DNA from: Saprolegnia diclina VS20
Lineage: Eukaryota; Oomycota; Saprolegniomycetes; Saprolegniales; Saprolegniaceae
Assembly (NCBI RefSeq): GCF_000281045.1
Contig: NW_008246071.1
Span: 696,028-760,027 of the forward strand
Reading direction: 5' to 3'
DNA length: 64,000 nt
The position numbers were made by a program, and so were the translations under genes. The notes beneath the pieces were generated by a model, which was not told the DNA's origin, made no database searches, and worked only from the letters and a program-made list of their open reading frames with translations. Below, in pieces: positions 10,912 through 25,900 of the stretch. Each line of letters starts with the position of its first letter. Position 1 is the first letter of the stretch.

Positions 10912-13900
10912 TCAGTAGCTATAGTTGGGTGGACTGTACCCCAACGCGTTGACGGCCGTGACGCGCGCGTAGAAGGGCGTGCCTGCCTCGACGTCACTCA
11001 CCGTGTAGGCTCGAACGCTGTAGCGGTAGATGGGTAGCGCCTGCCCGGTGAAGGCCGGACAGGCCAGCGCGACGGTCACCGTCACTGTCGACGCCGTCAC
11101 ACTTGCCACCGAGTAGACGCAGCTGTAGCTGCCGATGCTAAAGACGTCATTGACGGCCAAGGTTGCGCGCAGATCGGCCGTCACACCGAGCGTCACGCCA
11201 CTGAGCGTTTGCGCACAAGTGAGGCAGAACGGCTTGCGGGTCGTGCCGGGGGGCAAATTGAGTGCCAGCGCGGCGGCTTTGGCGCTGGCGTCGGTGGTTG
11301 TGAGCTGGCCCTGCGGCCGCAAGTACAGCGCATCGCATGCATTCAGTGTCGGTGTCGCGCGGCCGACGCCTTGGATCGGGTCCAAGCCAGGGCCGAAGAG
11401 CTTTTGCGAGACAGCGATCGCGCCCGTGAACGAGTTGCAGCCAGCGCTGAGCTGCGCCACAATCGTCGGTACGTCCCCAAGCGGCGTGGCCGTGAGCGCT
11501 GAGTAAAACGTAAACTCGTACATGTGGCCGAAGTTCCACGCCGCCGAGTTGTCGCCGTGCAGCGCCACCGTGACGCTGTCGAAGCCCGGCAGCGCGTTGA
11601 TTTGCGTCTGAAGGTCGGCCGCGGCTATGTTCCAGTTGATGCACCCGACGACCGTGCTGCCAATCGCAAGTTGGAGCTGCTGGGTGAGCACCAGCGGCGG
11701 TGTCGCGGTCAGCGTGAGGTACTGCACCTCGGCGTTGTCGCCACACGTACTTCGGAACGTCGGCGTGTGGTCCCACTCGACAATGTAGTTGGAGACGGCG
11801 CTCCCGCCATAGCTGGTGGGCTCGTCCCAGTAGATGGCAAATGACGTGGCGGTTTGGCGAGCGATCGCTACGGTCGGCGGGCTCGACGGCGCCCGTGCCG
11901 ACGGTGTCACGGCCGCAAGCGCCGTAGCAAACGCACCGTACCCGACGCTGTTGTACGCGGCAACGCGCACTGTGTAGGATGTGGCGGACGAGAGACCCGA
12001 GATCCACATCCAATGGGATGCGAGACCAATGCGGTGCTGGGGCAAACCTTTGGTAATTTCGGCAAAAATGATGGTGAGCCCACCCGTGACGGCCGTCGTT
12101 GCAAGCATCGGTATGTCCCCGAGCGACGAGTGGAATTGAAAGAGCACCGGACCCGGCGACGCACCCGCACAAATGGTCGCCTGCCCATTGGGGAATATCA
12201 CGGAGACGCTGCCAAAGGCCATGCCAATGAGGGCCGCTTGCACGTCGCCGACCGTCGCCGTTGCTGAGATCGTGGTCGACGACGTGCCCATGTAGGTCAA
12301 GACGAACGAACCCGCGTTGCCCAAGCACTTGAGCGACTGGACTTCTTGCTGGGACCCAATCGAGGCGGTTGCCGAGACGCTCTGTGCCCCGTTGATGACC
12401 GACTGGATGCAGTTGGCACGCGCCAGGTCGGCGCAAATGAGCAAGTTGGACGCAGCGACTTCGAGTCGCGAGCCAAGCTGTGTTTGCAGCAGCGACATCT
12501 GTTGTGTTGCTTGGTTGCCCGGGTACATGGTCTGGTAGAACGTGATCATCCACGAAAACCCCTACGCATGCATTCCTATGAGCCAATGAAAGAGGCGCGA
12601 AGCGGTACATTGGGGCCAAGCACACGCGTGACGTCGACAGCGTCGATGGTGCAAAGAGCTTTCAACGCGGTTCGGAGGTCCGCTGCGGCAACGTCAAACG
12701 GTAGCTCGGGCGTGATTTGGCCGTCGAACGCCAAGTGAAATGTGCCGCCGAGGTAAGTGTAGGCACCGAGAGACGGCGCCGAGACGGACACGACTTGCAC
12801 GTCGTATTGACCGACTGTGTCGGCGTACTTCACAACCTGGTTGACCTTGGCGCCACTGGGCGTGAACCATTCGACGTTGAACTCGGAGACGTTGACACCA
12901 CCGGAATGGACCGGATCACTCCACTGCGCGAGGATCTCCGTGTCCGAAACAACGTCGATACGCAGGTTTTGCACCAACCCCGGCACCGAGTTGGCCGGCT
13001 GGAGCATCGACGGCGTCGGGATCGAAAAGACACCGCTGCCCGCCACGTTGTGGGCAGCGACGCGGGCGAAGACACCGAGGCCGTTGTTGAGGACGGGGAA
13101 TGTCACGCGTGCGACAGGCGTCACGACAACGACCGGGTCCAAGACCGCTCGGAGGTTCACGGCGTTGGCGACAATGGCAAAGAGCGACGACGGCGTGTCA
13201 CGAGTAAATGTGACGAGCCAGTCGTAGCCGTTCTGCGCAATTTCGCGCGTCACGTCGACCTTGCACGCGAGGGAAAGCGCTTCGATCGCAACTTTCACAT
13301 CCGTCGCGGACGCCGACACGGGGATAGCAGCCGTCGTCTGGAGACGGTACAAGTTGACGTGCGGTCGCTGGAGCTTGCGCGTGACGGGCACGTTGGGTGT
13401 CGCCCCAACAAATGCTCCGCAGCCGTTGGTGCCGACGTGCAGCACTTGAAGCAGTGGCATTTCGCCTCGAACAGCGGTGCCCGTGAACGTCACCGTGTAC
13501 ACGACCACCGTCGGGTTCAGGTACAGCACACGCGAGACGCTCACTTGGTCGACGTTGGGCATCGTTTGGAGCTCCGCTGCGAGTGCGAGGCTATCGGTGA
13601 CACCCGCCGCCGCCGACGTGCCCGACGCCCAGAGAAGACACCCGACGTCCATGTTGATGTTGGCATCTCCATTGCCACCAGCAATTGTCGTCGCCGTCAC
13701 TGCGGCGCCGAGTTGGAGTCGAAAGCCGCCACTGCCAGGCGTAAAGTCTCCTGTCGTGGCTGAGATGGTGATCGTTTGGATGTCTTGCGTCGCATACGCA
13801 AGCGTGTCGGCGGTGAGACTGGACGCCGTTGCCGGATTGACGCTATCGCCCATGGGCAGCGCCGCAGCCGTCAAGCCAGTACAAGCGCAGTTGCCCGCAC

Positions 13901-16900
13901 TGCATGGCGTGTAAACGCGTGCGATCTGCCCGTTAAAGGGGTCGCCGATGCGGAAGTAGTCTTGGCACCCGAGACGCGAGAGTGCATTTTGCGTCCCCGC
14001 CACGTCGTCCCAGACGCCGTTGAGTGTGTTGCCCGCCGCCTGCCCCACAATCAAGTTGGTAAAGGACCCGAGCGCCGTATCGAGGATGAACAACGGTGCT
14101 TCCACGATCGACGGGCCGGCAAAGACGGCAACCGCCCACGGATTGGTCGCCGAGCAAATCGGAACCGTGTTGGGTCCCCAGAGGATCTGGAGTGGCAAAC
14201 CGGCGGCTGGCCCAAAGTTGGCGTAGCAGTTGTGCGCGACGGTAAACATCGTCGGCGTCGGGAACGTCAAGATCGTCATGGCACACGACGACACTTGCAG
14301 CTTCGTCCCAATGGCAAGCAGCGCGTTGCCCGTGAGACTTGCCGACATTGTCACGGTACTCGCCGTAAAGTCAAACGACGAGACAGTCGCACTAGGATAC
14401 ACGAGTGCAATCGTCGGGTCCAAGCACACGCGGAAGGTCAGCCCCGCAATTTGAACAAACTCGCCGCGACCCAAAAGCCGCGTCAGGTCGACAGGGACGA
14501 GCCCCTGCGTTGGGTCGGTCGGAATTTGAGTGATGAACGAAGTGCCGACCGCTAGGTTGAAGTAGCTGCCCACTTCAACCGAGAACACCCCATAGTAGTC
14601 GGCCATCGAGAGCGCAAACGTTGAAGTCACGGGGCCAATGCCCGCCGACGTGGTGATGCGCATGTACTTGGCCGATGGCGCCACCGTTGGCAGCGTCACC
14701 TGCGTCGAAAAGCCGACGTCGTAGGCATACTGTACAACATAGCCATCGACCACCGCGCCACCGGATCGTTCGACCTGATCAAACTGCACTTGGACTGACG
14801 TGGCACTGCGCGACCGCATGCTAACGCGGTTGAGGGCACTCGGGACACCAATCGGCGTGTACGGTTGTGTGGCGGCGCCATACATGCCGTAGCCGAGGTC
14901 GTTGGCGGCCATGACGCGCACATAGTAGGCGACGCCGGGCGTGAGGTTTGGGAGCACTGCCGACGTCTGTGACGCGGGTACGGTCGTCGACATGTAGTTC
15001 GACGGACGCACGCCCTGCGGGTTGTACGACACGACAATGTTGGGCAAGGTTCCCGTGAGACCGATGGTGTTGACGCGCAAGACGTTTGGAGCCGAGAGAG
15101 GTCCGAGCTGACTTAAGAACGAGACGGTCCACACGTATGCACCGAGCGTACCCGTGCGCGCAACCGAGAGCATGCCAACACTTGGCAAATTCTGCAGTGC
15201 GACTTGGAGCGACGTTGCCGACACGTCGTATGTCACAGGCTGCGTTCGAGCCTGCGTGTACATGACAGCATTTTGCACTGTCGTGCCTGCGTACGGCGTC
15301 GGAAGGTTGGCGGTCGTTGCAGGACCTTGGTTGAGGTAGTTGGTCGCATCGGCCAATGGGATCTGCGTACTGGAGAGCGTCCCAGTCGCTGCCACAAGGT
15401 ACACGACGTTGTTGATCGCGACAAGGTCACCACGGTAGAGGTAGCTCGTTAGATCCACCGACGTAGTGACAAACGATTGTCCTTGCACGACACTGACGAC
15501 GCCGGGAAGCGCCACTGAGACGGGCCCGAACCCCACCGTAAAGATGCCACCAGAGATGGTGCCCGTCGACGTCAGTACTTGCACCGTCTGGACACCAAAC
15601 CACGGTGCGGCGACAGCTTTGGTAAACCACTCGACCAAGTAGCCGGATAGGCCTGCACCCGAGGACGTTGGTGGCGTCCATGTCACCAAAAGCGACGTGC
15701 CGGTCGTATCGGCACCAGCACTCAGCACAATATTCGGCACTGCAAGTGGCTTCTGGTGGGGTGTCGTTGTTGCTGGTAACGTCGCCACGGGTTCACCGGC
15801 GCCGAGCTGGTTGTTGGCGCAGTACATGCGTACGTAATACGTTGTGCCCATGGTGAGCCCCGTGATAGCCATTTGATTACCAGCCGCGTTGGTTCCGGCT
15901 ATCGTAGTGGCGCCCAATGGAGCCCCCGATGCGCCGCTATTGAACGACGCGGCGGGATCCCACTCGATGGTGCAACTGATGATCGGAGCGCCCCCGGAAA
16001 ACGCCGGTGGCAAGTACGAGACTTGGAGCGACGTCGGTCCCGTCATATACAGCGCCGGCGCCGCCAATGTATTGTAGAGCGACGTCGGTCGACCCGGTAG
16101 CGCATATGGCACCATGAGCGATGCCGGCGCGGTCGCTCGCACCAAACCATAGCCCAGCGCCGTGTATGCCGAGACGCGGGCATGATAGACAACCCCGGCC
16201 GTGAGTCCTTGAATCATGTGCGTGATGGGATACGTCGTCGTCGGCGTGACTGTCACGATGTCACACACGTTGGTGTTGCAGTATGCCCCTGCAACGATGG
16301 CACCGACCGTCGTTTGGGTCACGGTGATCGACGCCACGCCCCCGACAGCCGTGAGCGCATTTGTCACTGTCAGCGCGGGAATCGGTCCGACGTCTGACAA
16401 AAACGTGATGGTCCATGCCCGCTCGTTATTGGCCGTGGGCGCCGACACGGCGACTTGCACGCCTCCGATGTTGGGCATGTTTTGTAGCAGTCGTGTTAGC
16501 GTCGGGACGTCGGCATTGAAGGGAATCATAGATGACACGGCCGCCGCCTTGACGTGACACAACGTACATGCCGTCGTGTCGAGGGCGAGCGCAAAGCCTC
16601 CGGAGAGTTGACCACTCGACGACACCGTCGCTATCGTCTGGACGTGCTGGGTGTAGCCTGTCCACGGCGCCGTGCTCCACTCGACCAGGTACTGCGTCAC
16701 GGTACTACCTCCGATACCATAGACGTCGGTCGCAAGCGTCGTGGACGGTGGCATCCATGAAACAACAAGTGAGCTCACAAGGCTCGCAGGAGTTGCCGAT
16801 GAAGGTTGCGGCAGCAGCTGAATGTTGCTTGGTGGATCACTCGTTGCAATTGGGGCGACGGTTGCAAAGGCGCTGGGGACGCCTTTTCCGAGCGAGTTAA

Positions 16901-19900
16901 AGGCCGTTGCACGCAAGTAATACGTGCTGCCCATCGTTAGCGAGCTGATCGTTGCCGTGTACCAGTCGTTTTCGGCCAGCGCATACGTTTGACTAGTAAA
17001 GTCGGCGCAACTATAGCCGGGCGCAACGGTCACGACGGGCGCGGCGACCGAGACGACTTGCACTTGGCAGTTGAGACTGCCAGCTCCGATCACGAGCCGC
17101 GCTCCGACGGCGACTTGACTGGCAAAACCACTAGAAAGAGCGAGCACGTTGGTTTGCAGCGAGGTCGCACACGTGGGACAAGTGGCCGTTGAGCTCGACA
17201 GCGACGTTGGGCCGGATGGTGTCACCGTCAAGCTGCTCGCAGCGGGGGACGAGAACGTCGATGTCAAGTCCCACTCCACCATGAAGCTTGAGATGGCTTC
17301 CGGGCCGTGCCAGTACGCACTGTCACGCACGGCGACCACCAACGATGTTGACGAGAACCCATTGCCGTTGCCGACTCCCGAGACGAGTTGCATCGGCAAG
17401 ACCAGAGTCGGCTGCGCAGGCAGTTGTCGGCTCACGATAGCATTGCCCCCTGGGCTTGCCGTGCATGAGATCAGAGTCGGGTCGCACGTTGGCGTCGCCG
17501 CCGCTGGAGTCCCAATGCCAAAGACGCTCCACGATCGCATGCGCAGTGTATACGCCGTATTGGGAACGATCGAGATCAGCGAGGTGAACGGGTTGCTGAG
17601 CGACGACGTCGGCACCACCGTGTAGCCGCCGCCGGCACCGTTGACGAGCGTCATAAAGATTGAGGACGCGGAAAAGCCTGCGCATCCGTGGTTGGGCTGG
17701 ACGGTCATGGTGCCGGTGTTGGTTCCCGCGTTCCAGATTTGGGCCGCGTTGACAATCATGAGACACGGGGGCGATGCAGTAGTCGCCAACTGAAAGAGCG
17801 TTCCTGCCGTCAGTGTCACTTGAGCATTCATTGTCAGCGTGACGCCCGAGAGCGCAGTGACGCAACCGCCGCAGACGTCACTTGTCACAAAGGCAGTCGT
17901 CGAGAACTCGATCATGTACGACAAAATCGGTGCGCCGTTCGTGGTGCTAGGTGGACCCCATGTAAGTCGCAGTGCCGTACGATCGGCAGCATTTGCAAAG
18001 ACAAGGACACTTGTCGGTGGCGGTGGCTTGCTCCCCGAATAAATGCTTCCATCGGTAGGACAACCACCAGGGCACAGCGTCGGGGCTGCCACTTGCGCCG
18101 GGCTTGTCCCTGCTGAGTTGGTAGCCGCGACTCGCACGTAATAGGGCGCGCCAGATGTCAAGAACCCACCATCGATCAACGTTGACGTCCATACGTTGCC
18201 ACCGGCCAAGACCGTGCAGCCTCCCGACCCGTCGTATGCCACCGGTAGCAGTTGCGGCACGTTGCCAGCAACCAGCGGCCCGGTGAACGTGACGCGGAGC
18301 TGTGTGGTGCCTACAGCGGCCCCCGGCTGACTTGATACAGTGACCACGTCGATGTTAGCGAGCGTCATAATGGCCGCCCCGAGCGCCGTCGCGGTAGCCG
18401 TTGCAGTGATGCAGCTTGTCGTTGGTTTGGCGTGCAGACTGTAAGTGCCTGTCGTGAGGCTGCACGTGGCGCCAGCAACAACGTTGACCACGTTGGCCGT
18501 CGGCGTTGCCGTTGCTGCAACGACAAACGCGCACGCGGCCCCGAGCTTATCAACCACGAATTTCACATTGGCACCAAGTTTCGGTCGCAGGTCCGGGCCA
18601 TTGTACGTGATTTGGGTGCCCGTGATGGTAATCGTGCACGCAGCGCAGAGAAGCGTCGAGTAGTCCGCGTCATAGACGAGTTGGTACGAGCCGCTGGTGG
18701 CCGAAATCGATATCGTCTGGACTTCGGCGCCGAGAGGATACGAGCACGGTGTCAAGGCGCACGACTGAACAGACCCATCACCTTTGTACATGCTCATGGG
18801 GTACCGTGTCGGGCTATTGAACTGGACGTTGTTGGCAACGTCTACTTGGTACTCGGCGATGACGGCGCCGCCGTCACCCTCAAGGAATCCGAGCGCGTTC
18901 ACCGTAGGCTCCATGAACACGACACTGAGTTGGCTCGCAATATTCACGGGGCTCACGTACACGGCCACGCTCTGCGGCAGGTACGGAATCTGAACCGTCG
19001 GAACGACAGGCACGCCCGCAGCAACGACAGCGCCGCTGTAGCCTTTGTTGGACGCCGCAAGCTGTCCGTTGTACGCCGAGACACGGACGTAGTAGGTCGT
19101 GTCCGTTGTTAGCCCAATGATTTGGTAGTTCGTGGTCGGAGCCGCGACGACAGCAACCGTGCCATGCACCGTGCCAAACGACGACCCCGACTGGACGCAG
19201 TTGAGAAACTGGTACGTTGTATCCCACTCGACCAAGTACTTATTGACGCCAACGACGTACTGCGGCGGCTGCCACTGTACACCGAGCGACGTGCTCGACA
19301 CGACAGTTGCCGTCACTTGGCGAGGAAGGTCGGAGCGCCGCAGCGACGGCTGGATCCACATGGGCAGCGGGTACACCCCTGGAATGACGTCGGTTGCTGT
19401 GAAATCCGAGTTGGCCAGCGTCCCCGCCGACACGGCGACGGTAAGTGCCCCGAGCGCACTTGGTGCAACGTTGCTGATCGACGACGATGCAAACGTGATG
19501 AACCATTCGACGCGAAACGCCGCCGTGTTGATGCCAGACGTATCCAGCGTCACGCCCGTGGGGCCACTCGAGTGATCGCTTCGCGTGACAAAGACGGTGC
19601 CCACTGGCACGAGAGCTTGCAGCGCGGTTTGAATCTGGCTCGCACCGGCGTTAAACGGCACGGCCACCGAGAGGGCCGTCGGAAAATTCGCAAAGCTGAG
19701 TGTAAACGTCTGCGGGGTCGCCAAAATCGCATTGATGTTGGTGTTGGAAACAACGAGCCGCGTGACCCGATCGTTGACATACCTTGGCACGGCCGACGTC
19801 GGCGCACTGAACCCGGCAGCGTTGGTCGCCAAAACGCGAACGTAGTATTGGCTTGACGCTACGACGCCTGAGATGACGTACACGTATTTTCGTTGACCAG

Positions 19901-22900
19901 CCACCGCCGGCACGGAAGCCGACCCAGAGGTTGGGCTGCTCATGCCAAACGAGACTGTCGTGTCCCATTGCACTTTGTAGTTGACAACTGAGGCGTCGAG
20001 CGGGGCTGTCCAAGAGACGCTGATTTGGGTGTCGGAGAGAATCGATGCGACGGCTCGAGGCACCGGCGACGGCGGCACAAGCTGCGGTGCGACTGCAAAT
20101 GGATACACAAAAGGTGTGCTTGTGCCAAACGCTGTCACGGTCTGAAGCCGCACAAAGTACGCATGGCTGCCAACCATGCCCGGTAGCGCCACCGACGACG
20201 GAAGTCCGCCAGCGACAACTTGCTGCGTTGCGACACAAGGCGAAGTGCCCGATAGCGAGCCGCCACACGCAAGGGACCGAGGCACGAGACCTAGTGTCGT
20301 CGCCACAAGCAAGAGAGGTACGTTGCCGTCGGACGCGCTAAAGGTCACGAGCCACTTGGTACCATACTGGGGTCGCGACGTCGTTGCATCCGATACGACC
20401 GTCTCGGACGTCACCGAGACCGTAGAAATGGACGTCAACCCTTGCAGTGCCTGGGCCACCACGCTGCTGGACGCTGTGACTGGAATGTTGACGGTCGTTT
20501 GGCCGCAAAAGACCAAATTGAAGTAGCCGCCAAGGTCGGCGTTGCCAGCGTACGCGACGACCGACTGGATCTCGGGAACAGGTCCAACCAGCGTGGTAGA
20601 TTTCGTCGAAAATGGAGCAAACGACCCCGGAGTAACTTCGGTCACGGTCAATGCAACGTTAGCGCCTTGTAGTCCAGTCGCCGACGCCAGCAGCAGTGGA
20701 AGATTGCCAGAGGTGCCGTTGAATGTCACGGTCCACGTATTCCCAAAGCCATTGCTTGGAGCTCTAGTTACAACCGCACCTTGCACCGTCGGGAGAGCGT
20801 TGAGCGCGTCCGCGACCAAACTGGCTGTACTGTTAGACGATAGAGCCGATGTACTGTAGCTCTTGAACGACAGTGAGAACGTCCCAGCAAGAGCGCTGGT
20901 GCCAGAAAGAACGATGCGTTGGACCTCGGGCATCCCAGGTGTCGTATCGACATCCACAATGTACGACGAGATGGGGATGCCACCCGTGTTTAGCGGCGGT
21001 GTCCACGACACCAGCAGGGAGGTGCTGGACGCTGGTTCGACGACGATGTTTGTTGGTGCATCGGGCGTCGACGCCACGGCGAGCGCCGGTGGTGTTGCAT
21101 ACATGGTGGCCCCAAACGTATTTTGAAATCCATTCCAAGCTGAGACGCGCACAAAGTACGACGCCCCCCGGCGAACGTTGGCAATCGCGTACGAGACGAC
21201 CGACTGCCCTTGCACAATGGGCACAACCGCGGAGCCGTAGAGAGCACTGCTCATCGTGGGCAACGTGCCTGGCTTGGGGAGCACTTGGAACGAAATCGTT
21301 GCCGTCGGGATGGTGCTCGAGAGCGCGTTCGTACTTGGCGACAGCAGCGGCTGACTGCCCAATTGCGTTGAAAACACGACTACCCAAGCGTAGCCGAGAC
21401 CACCCGCATACCGCGAGACCCACAGATCGCCCGTGTTGCCAAGACCAAGCAGTGCACTTTGAACCGCCGTGGCACTGGCGTCGACAGGTAGCGCGACAGT
21501 CGTTTGGCTGTTGAACGTCAGCGTAAACGAGCCCTGCAGTGTACCCGCATTGGTCGAGAGCACGAGCGTCTGCTGGTCGTAGCCATTGTAGGCCGAGATC
21601 GACGTTGTGATTGTGAGCTGCGCGTTCGTGCCCGTGAGGAGCGACGTGGCAATCGCGGTTTTTGACGCCGCAAAGTTGACGTTCGTGTCGGACGCGTCAA
21701 TCGAGCCCAACAGCAGCGGAATGTCCCCGTTGCGCAGCGCGTTTTCTCGGTTTGTAAGGAACGTCACGAGCCACTGGAAGCCGTTGCCGACGGTACTTCG
21801 AGACACAGCGACGACGCCAATCGAATCGAGTGCCTGCAGCGCTGCTTGGAGATCGTTGGCTGACACACTGTACGCGAGCCACGGCGTGACGTGGTTGGCA
21901 AACGCGAGGCGAAATTGCCCGTTCAAATTGAACGCCGACGCCGATACGATGATGCTCTGGACGGCGCGCGTCATGTAGAGCAAGCTGGAGGTCGCCAGCC
22001 CCGGCGTGGCGTCGACCGCTTCTTGGCTCATGCAATCCCACTCGACTTTATACGCTGTCACGAGCGCCCCACCGTTGTCGTGTAGTGTGCTAAAGTTGAC
22101 AACGATCGAGTTGTTGGCGCCGCCACCGAGCGTGATTCGTGTCGGCGGCGATGGAAACGACATGGGCACCGTCGCTGCTGGCATCGGCACGCCGGCGTTG
22201 TCCGAGTACCCGTACGCGTTGTAAGCGTACACTCGGACGTAGTAGGGTGTGCCTTTGACAAGGTTCCCAATGCCCATTTGACACGGACTGAGGAGGCAAT
22301 CGACGCCTGGCAGCACGACCGACGACATGTCGTAGCCGAGCGCACCGCCGTCGACGCCACTGGTGAACATCGGCGACGTGTCCCACTCGATGCGGTACTT
22401 GGTAATGGCGTTGCCGCCGCTGCTCGCGGGCTGGTTCCAGTACACGACGAGCGTTGAGGCTGCAACCGGTGCCACACGAACGTTTAGAGGAGCATCGGGG
22501 GCTTGTTGCGGCGGGTACGCGGCCGTCGACGCCGTCGGAACGCCGTACCCCTGGCCGTTGTAGACCGAGACTTGCGCAACATACGAAGTCCCCGGCACCA
22601 AGTTGGTCAAGAGGTAGTTGAACGGAGGCGGTGCAAGGCCTGCCGCGCTGACCTCAATGCTCTGGAGACTCTGCGGTGGCATGCCAGGTGTCGTGTAGCC
22701 AATGACAGCTGCCAGTCCCGTCGCCGTGGCGCCAGTGTACGGCACCGTGAGCGTTACCTGGTTGGTTTGGACGCTTGCGACGAGGTAGACAGTCCCAGCA
22801 ATCGAAATGCCTTGCCCGATCGACGCCGATGTCTGGATGCCCACGGAAGTCACGACCACTGAGTTTTGAATGACGTCGACGTTGATTGACGTCGCACCGA

Positions 22901-25900
22901 CGTGCGCCGGGTTCAAGTTGGCGCCAATGTCAATCACGAGGTTGGGCGACTGCAAATCGTGCGTGAGCGGGATCGACAGCACCTTCCCGCGCGGGTACTC
23001 GCTCAGAAACGTGATCGTCCACGCGTACCCACCGCTCGTGCTCGGGGACCGGACGACTTGGATCGACCGAAGGCTCTTCAAGCTGCTCAAGCTTGCCGCC
23101 ATGGCCGCTGCGCTGGCCGAGACGGGCAAAAAGTCCGTTGTCGCTTGGTCGTACGTGATCTGGAACGAGCCTGTGACGGCCACACTGTTGGAGTCGAAGA
23201 TGCTGATCATCTGAACCTCTGGAATACCAGGCGACGCGGCTTGGTACCACTCGAGAAGATACTTGGTCACGTCGCTACCTTCGGCGTTGGGCGACGGCAG
23301 CCAAGCAAGCTCGAGCGACGAGCATGCGTCTTGAACGCTGTGGAAACCATCGGCCATGACGGCGCTCAGTGTGACCCCACTCGCGATGGGAATGGCGTCC
23401 GCTTTGGTCATCGGAATTGCGGAAAGTGGTGCGCCCACGGGAACGCTGGGCCCCATGACATTGATGGCGCGCACTCGGACATAGTACAACGTGCCGGGCG
23501 TCAAGGACGAGATCGTGTGCTTGAACATCGTCGACGACGGGTACTCTGTGAGGAATGAGGCTGGGGTTTGCGTGAACGACATATTCTGGACGCTAAAGTT
23601 GGCCGCTACATCCCATTCGACGAGATACGACGTCACGATCGCGCCGTTGACCGCAGCGGGCGGCCCCCAAAAGACGCGCAGGCTCGAGCTGGAGCCAGCA
23701 ACAAGGTTCAAAACCACAGAGGTCGGGGCGCTCGGTACGGCCATTGGCTTGAGCGTCGTCACCACCGACGGCAAACCATACCCAGCGCTCGTGTGAGCCG
23801 AAACACGAACGTTGAAACCACCGGTGGCACCACCGTCACCCGGAAAGGCCGGTGCCGTGACGCCCGCTGCTTGCACGAGCCCAGTTATCGTGTACGTGTA
23901 GGGAGCGAAGGGTGCCACGACCAGCGACACACCCGTGCTTGAAAGTGGCACAGGCATGGTCCCAACAACGCTGTCAGCAATGGCGCAAGTGAGAGCTACG
24001 ACACCGGCAGGGGTTCCCGTGACAGTCGTCGTCGCACCGGCACAAATGACGGCGGCGGTCGACCCGAGAAGCAACGTTCCGTCGACCACGAGCGGGGCCA
24101 CGACGCCGAATTGCGTCACAAACGTGATCGTATACGTGTACGCTTGGCCCGTCACTGTGTACGAGACGGCAACGTGGCCAGCGCCAGGGAGAGCTTCAAG
24201 CGCCGCCGCTACGTCCGAGTACAGTGCGTTCCACGCAAGTGGGCCCGTGGTCCCAGCGCCGTTGCTGAGTGTAAACGAGCCGCCAGTGACGGCGAGTGCT
24301 AGCTTGAGCGTCTGTTGCGCCAAAACGCCTGCCGGCGATGGAGGCCACCACTCGACGAGGTACCGATCAACGACAGCACCACCGTCATTGGCAGGTGGTG
24401 AGAACGTGACAAGTAAGGACTGCGCGCCTGCAATGCTTAGCACGGGCGACAGCGGTGGTGTGGGAAGAATGCCATACGGAGCAACTGCGAACGGGCTTGC
24501 CTTGATCGGTGCGTCCGGGTAAAAGAGGCGCTCGGAAGGCACGACGCTCCAATCTTGGGACGGACTCGACCACGACAAGATGCACGCCGCGGTTCCCGTG
24601 TTTTCTCGGTACTCGAGCACAATATCGTAGAGCCGCCCGGCCACAAGTGCTGTCGTGTTGGAAACGTACGTAGTCGTCGAGCTCACGTCAATGTCGTAGG
24701 CATCGAGCACCAAGACGTGGTTGACCCACAGCCGCGCACCGTCGTCGACTTGAACGCTGAATGTGTACGGCTCCGAGAAGGCTGGTTGGAGATAGCCTGC
24801 CCAGCGCACGCTCACATAATCTTGGCCCGTCGGCGTAATGAACGTGTCCCAATAAAAGTTGACGTCAGCATCAATGCGCTCGAGCACCGGGTCGCCGAGG
24901 AGCCACCGGTTGTTGAAGTACGAGCCCACAAGACCGTTCGGGAACGCGTGTATGACATCCAAATTGTACGTCCCAGTGCGTGGCGTCGTGTACGTGGCCA
25001 GGTACTGCCCCGGCGCCGCATACGAGGCATAGCCCGTGACGGTGGCCCCACCGCGAAGCCGGGGCACAAAATACTCGCCCTGTTGACCATATTGACTGGG
25101 TGTCGCACCTTGCACCGACGAAGGGCACGTAGGCGCGACCGAGATGGAGACCTGTGCACCAGTGAGCAGCTGGCCTTCGGCGTACAGGAGATCGAGGTTG
25201 CCGTCAATCGCAAGCAGCGTAATGGTCCACGTGAAGCCGTTGTTGGCCCCCGCCACGGGCGAAGTGACTTGGACAGCGTAAATGTCAGGCAACTGCTGCA
25301 GCGCCGACGTGAGTGCAGCCGACGAAATTGAAAACAAAAGGTCCGGCGTCCGTGCTCCATGAAACGAGATGAAAAACGTGCCCCCGATCGGCGACGATGC
25401 CGTTGTGTGCAGCTGTTGCGTGTAGTTGGTAGTACATGCCGTCACGACGACAGACGCCGTGCCAATACCGTTCGAGGTACTGAGCGCGCTACTGTCAGCT
25501 GCGATCGAAGGTACGTCACCGAGGTTCGAGTCGAACGTGACGACATATGTGTACCCCATGAGCGAGTGCACGTACAAGTTGGTGGTTCCGCTTGTGGGGC
25601 CAGAGTACGGCGACGACAAGAGCAGAGTCGTTGTTGTGACTTGGTCAACCGTGTACACGGGACCCGACGTACTCTGCAGGCGCACCCAGTCGCCAGCATT
25701 AACAGTGCCGACCAAGGAGACCGACGTTGTGATCGTCTGCGAAAGATACGTGGCCGACACGGTGCGCAAGAACGTCGTCGCACTCGTCGTGCTGACTTGG
25801 ACCAAACCGATGGTGGGAAGAGCATTCAGGGCCGCTTGAACCGTTGCGATACCCGCTTTCCACGCCAGTGCCGTCGTTGTCGCACCTTGGAACGTCAGTG

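Noticed and set aside
11147-12625. Long alternative-frame ORFs within the giant gene (for example 492 codons here and 405 codons at 26127-27344)
   Set aside because: The main frame is open for 26 kb and shows repeated domains; the others are frame shadows with no motif.
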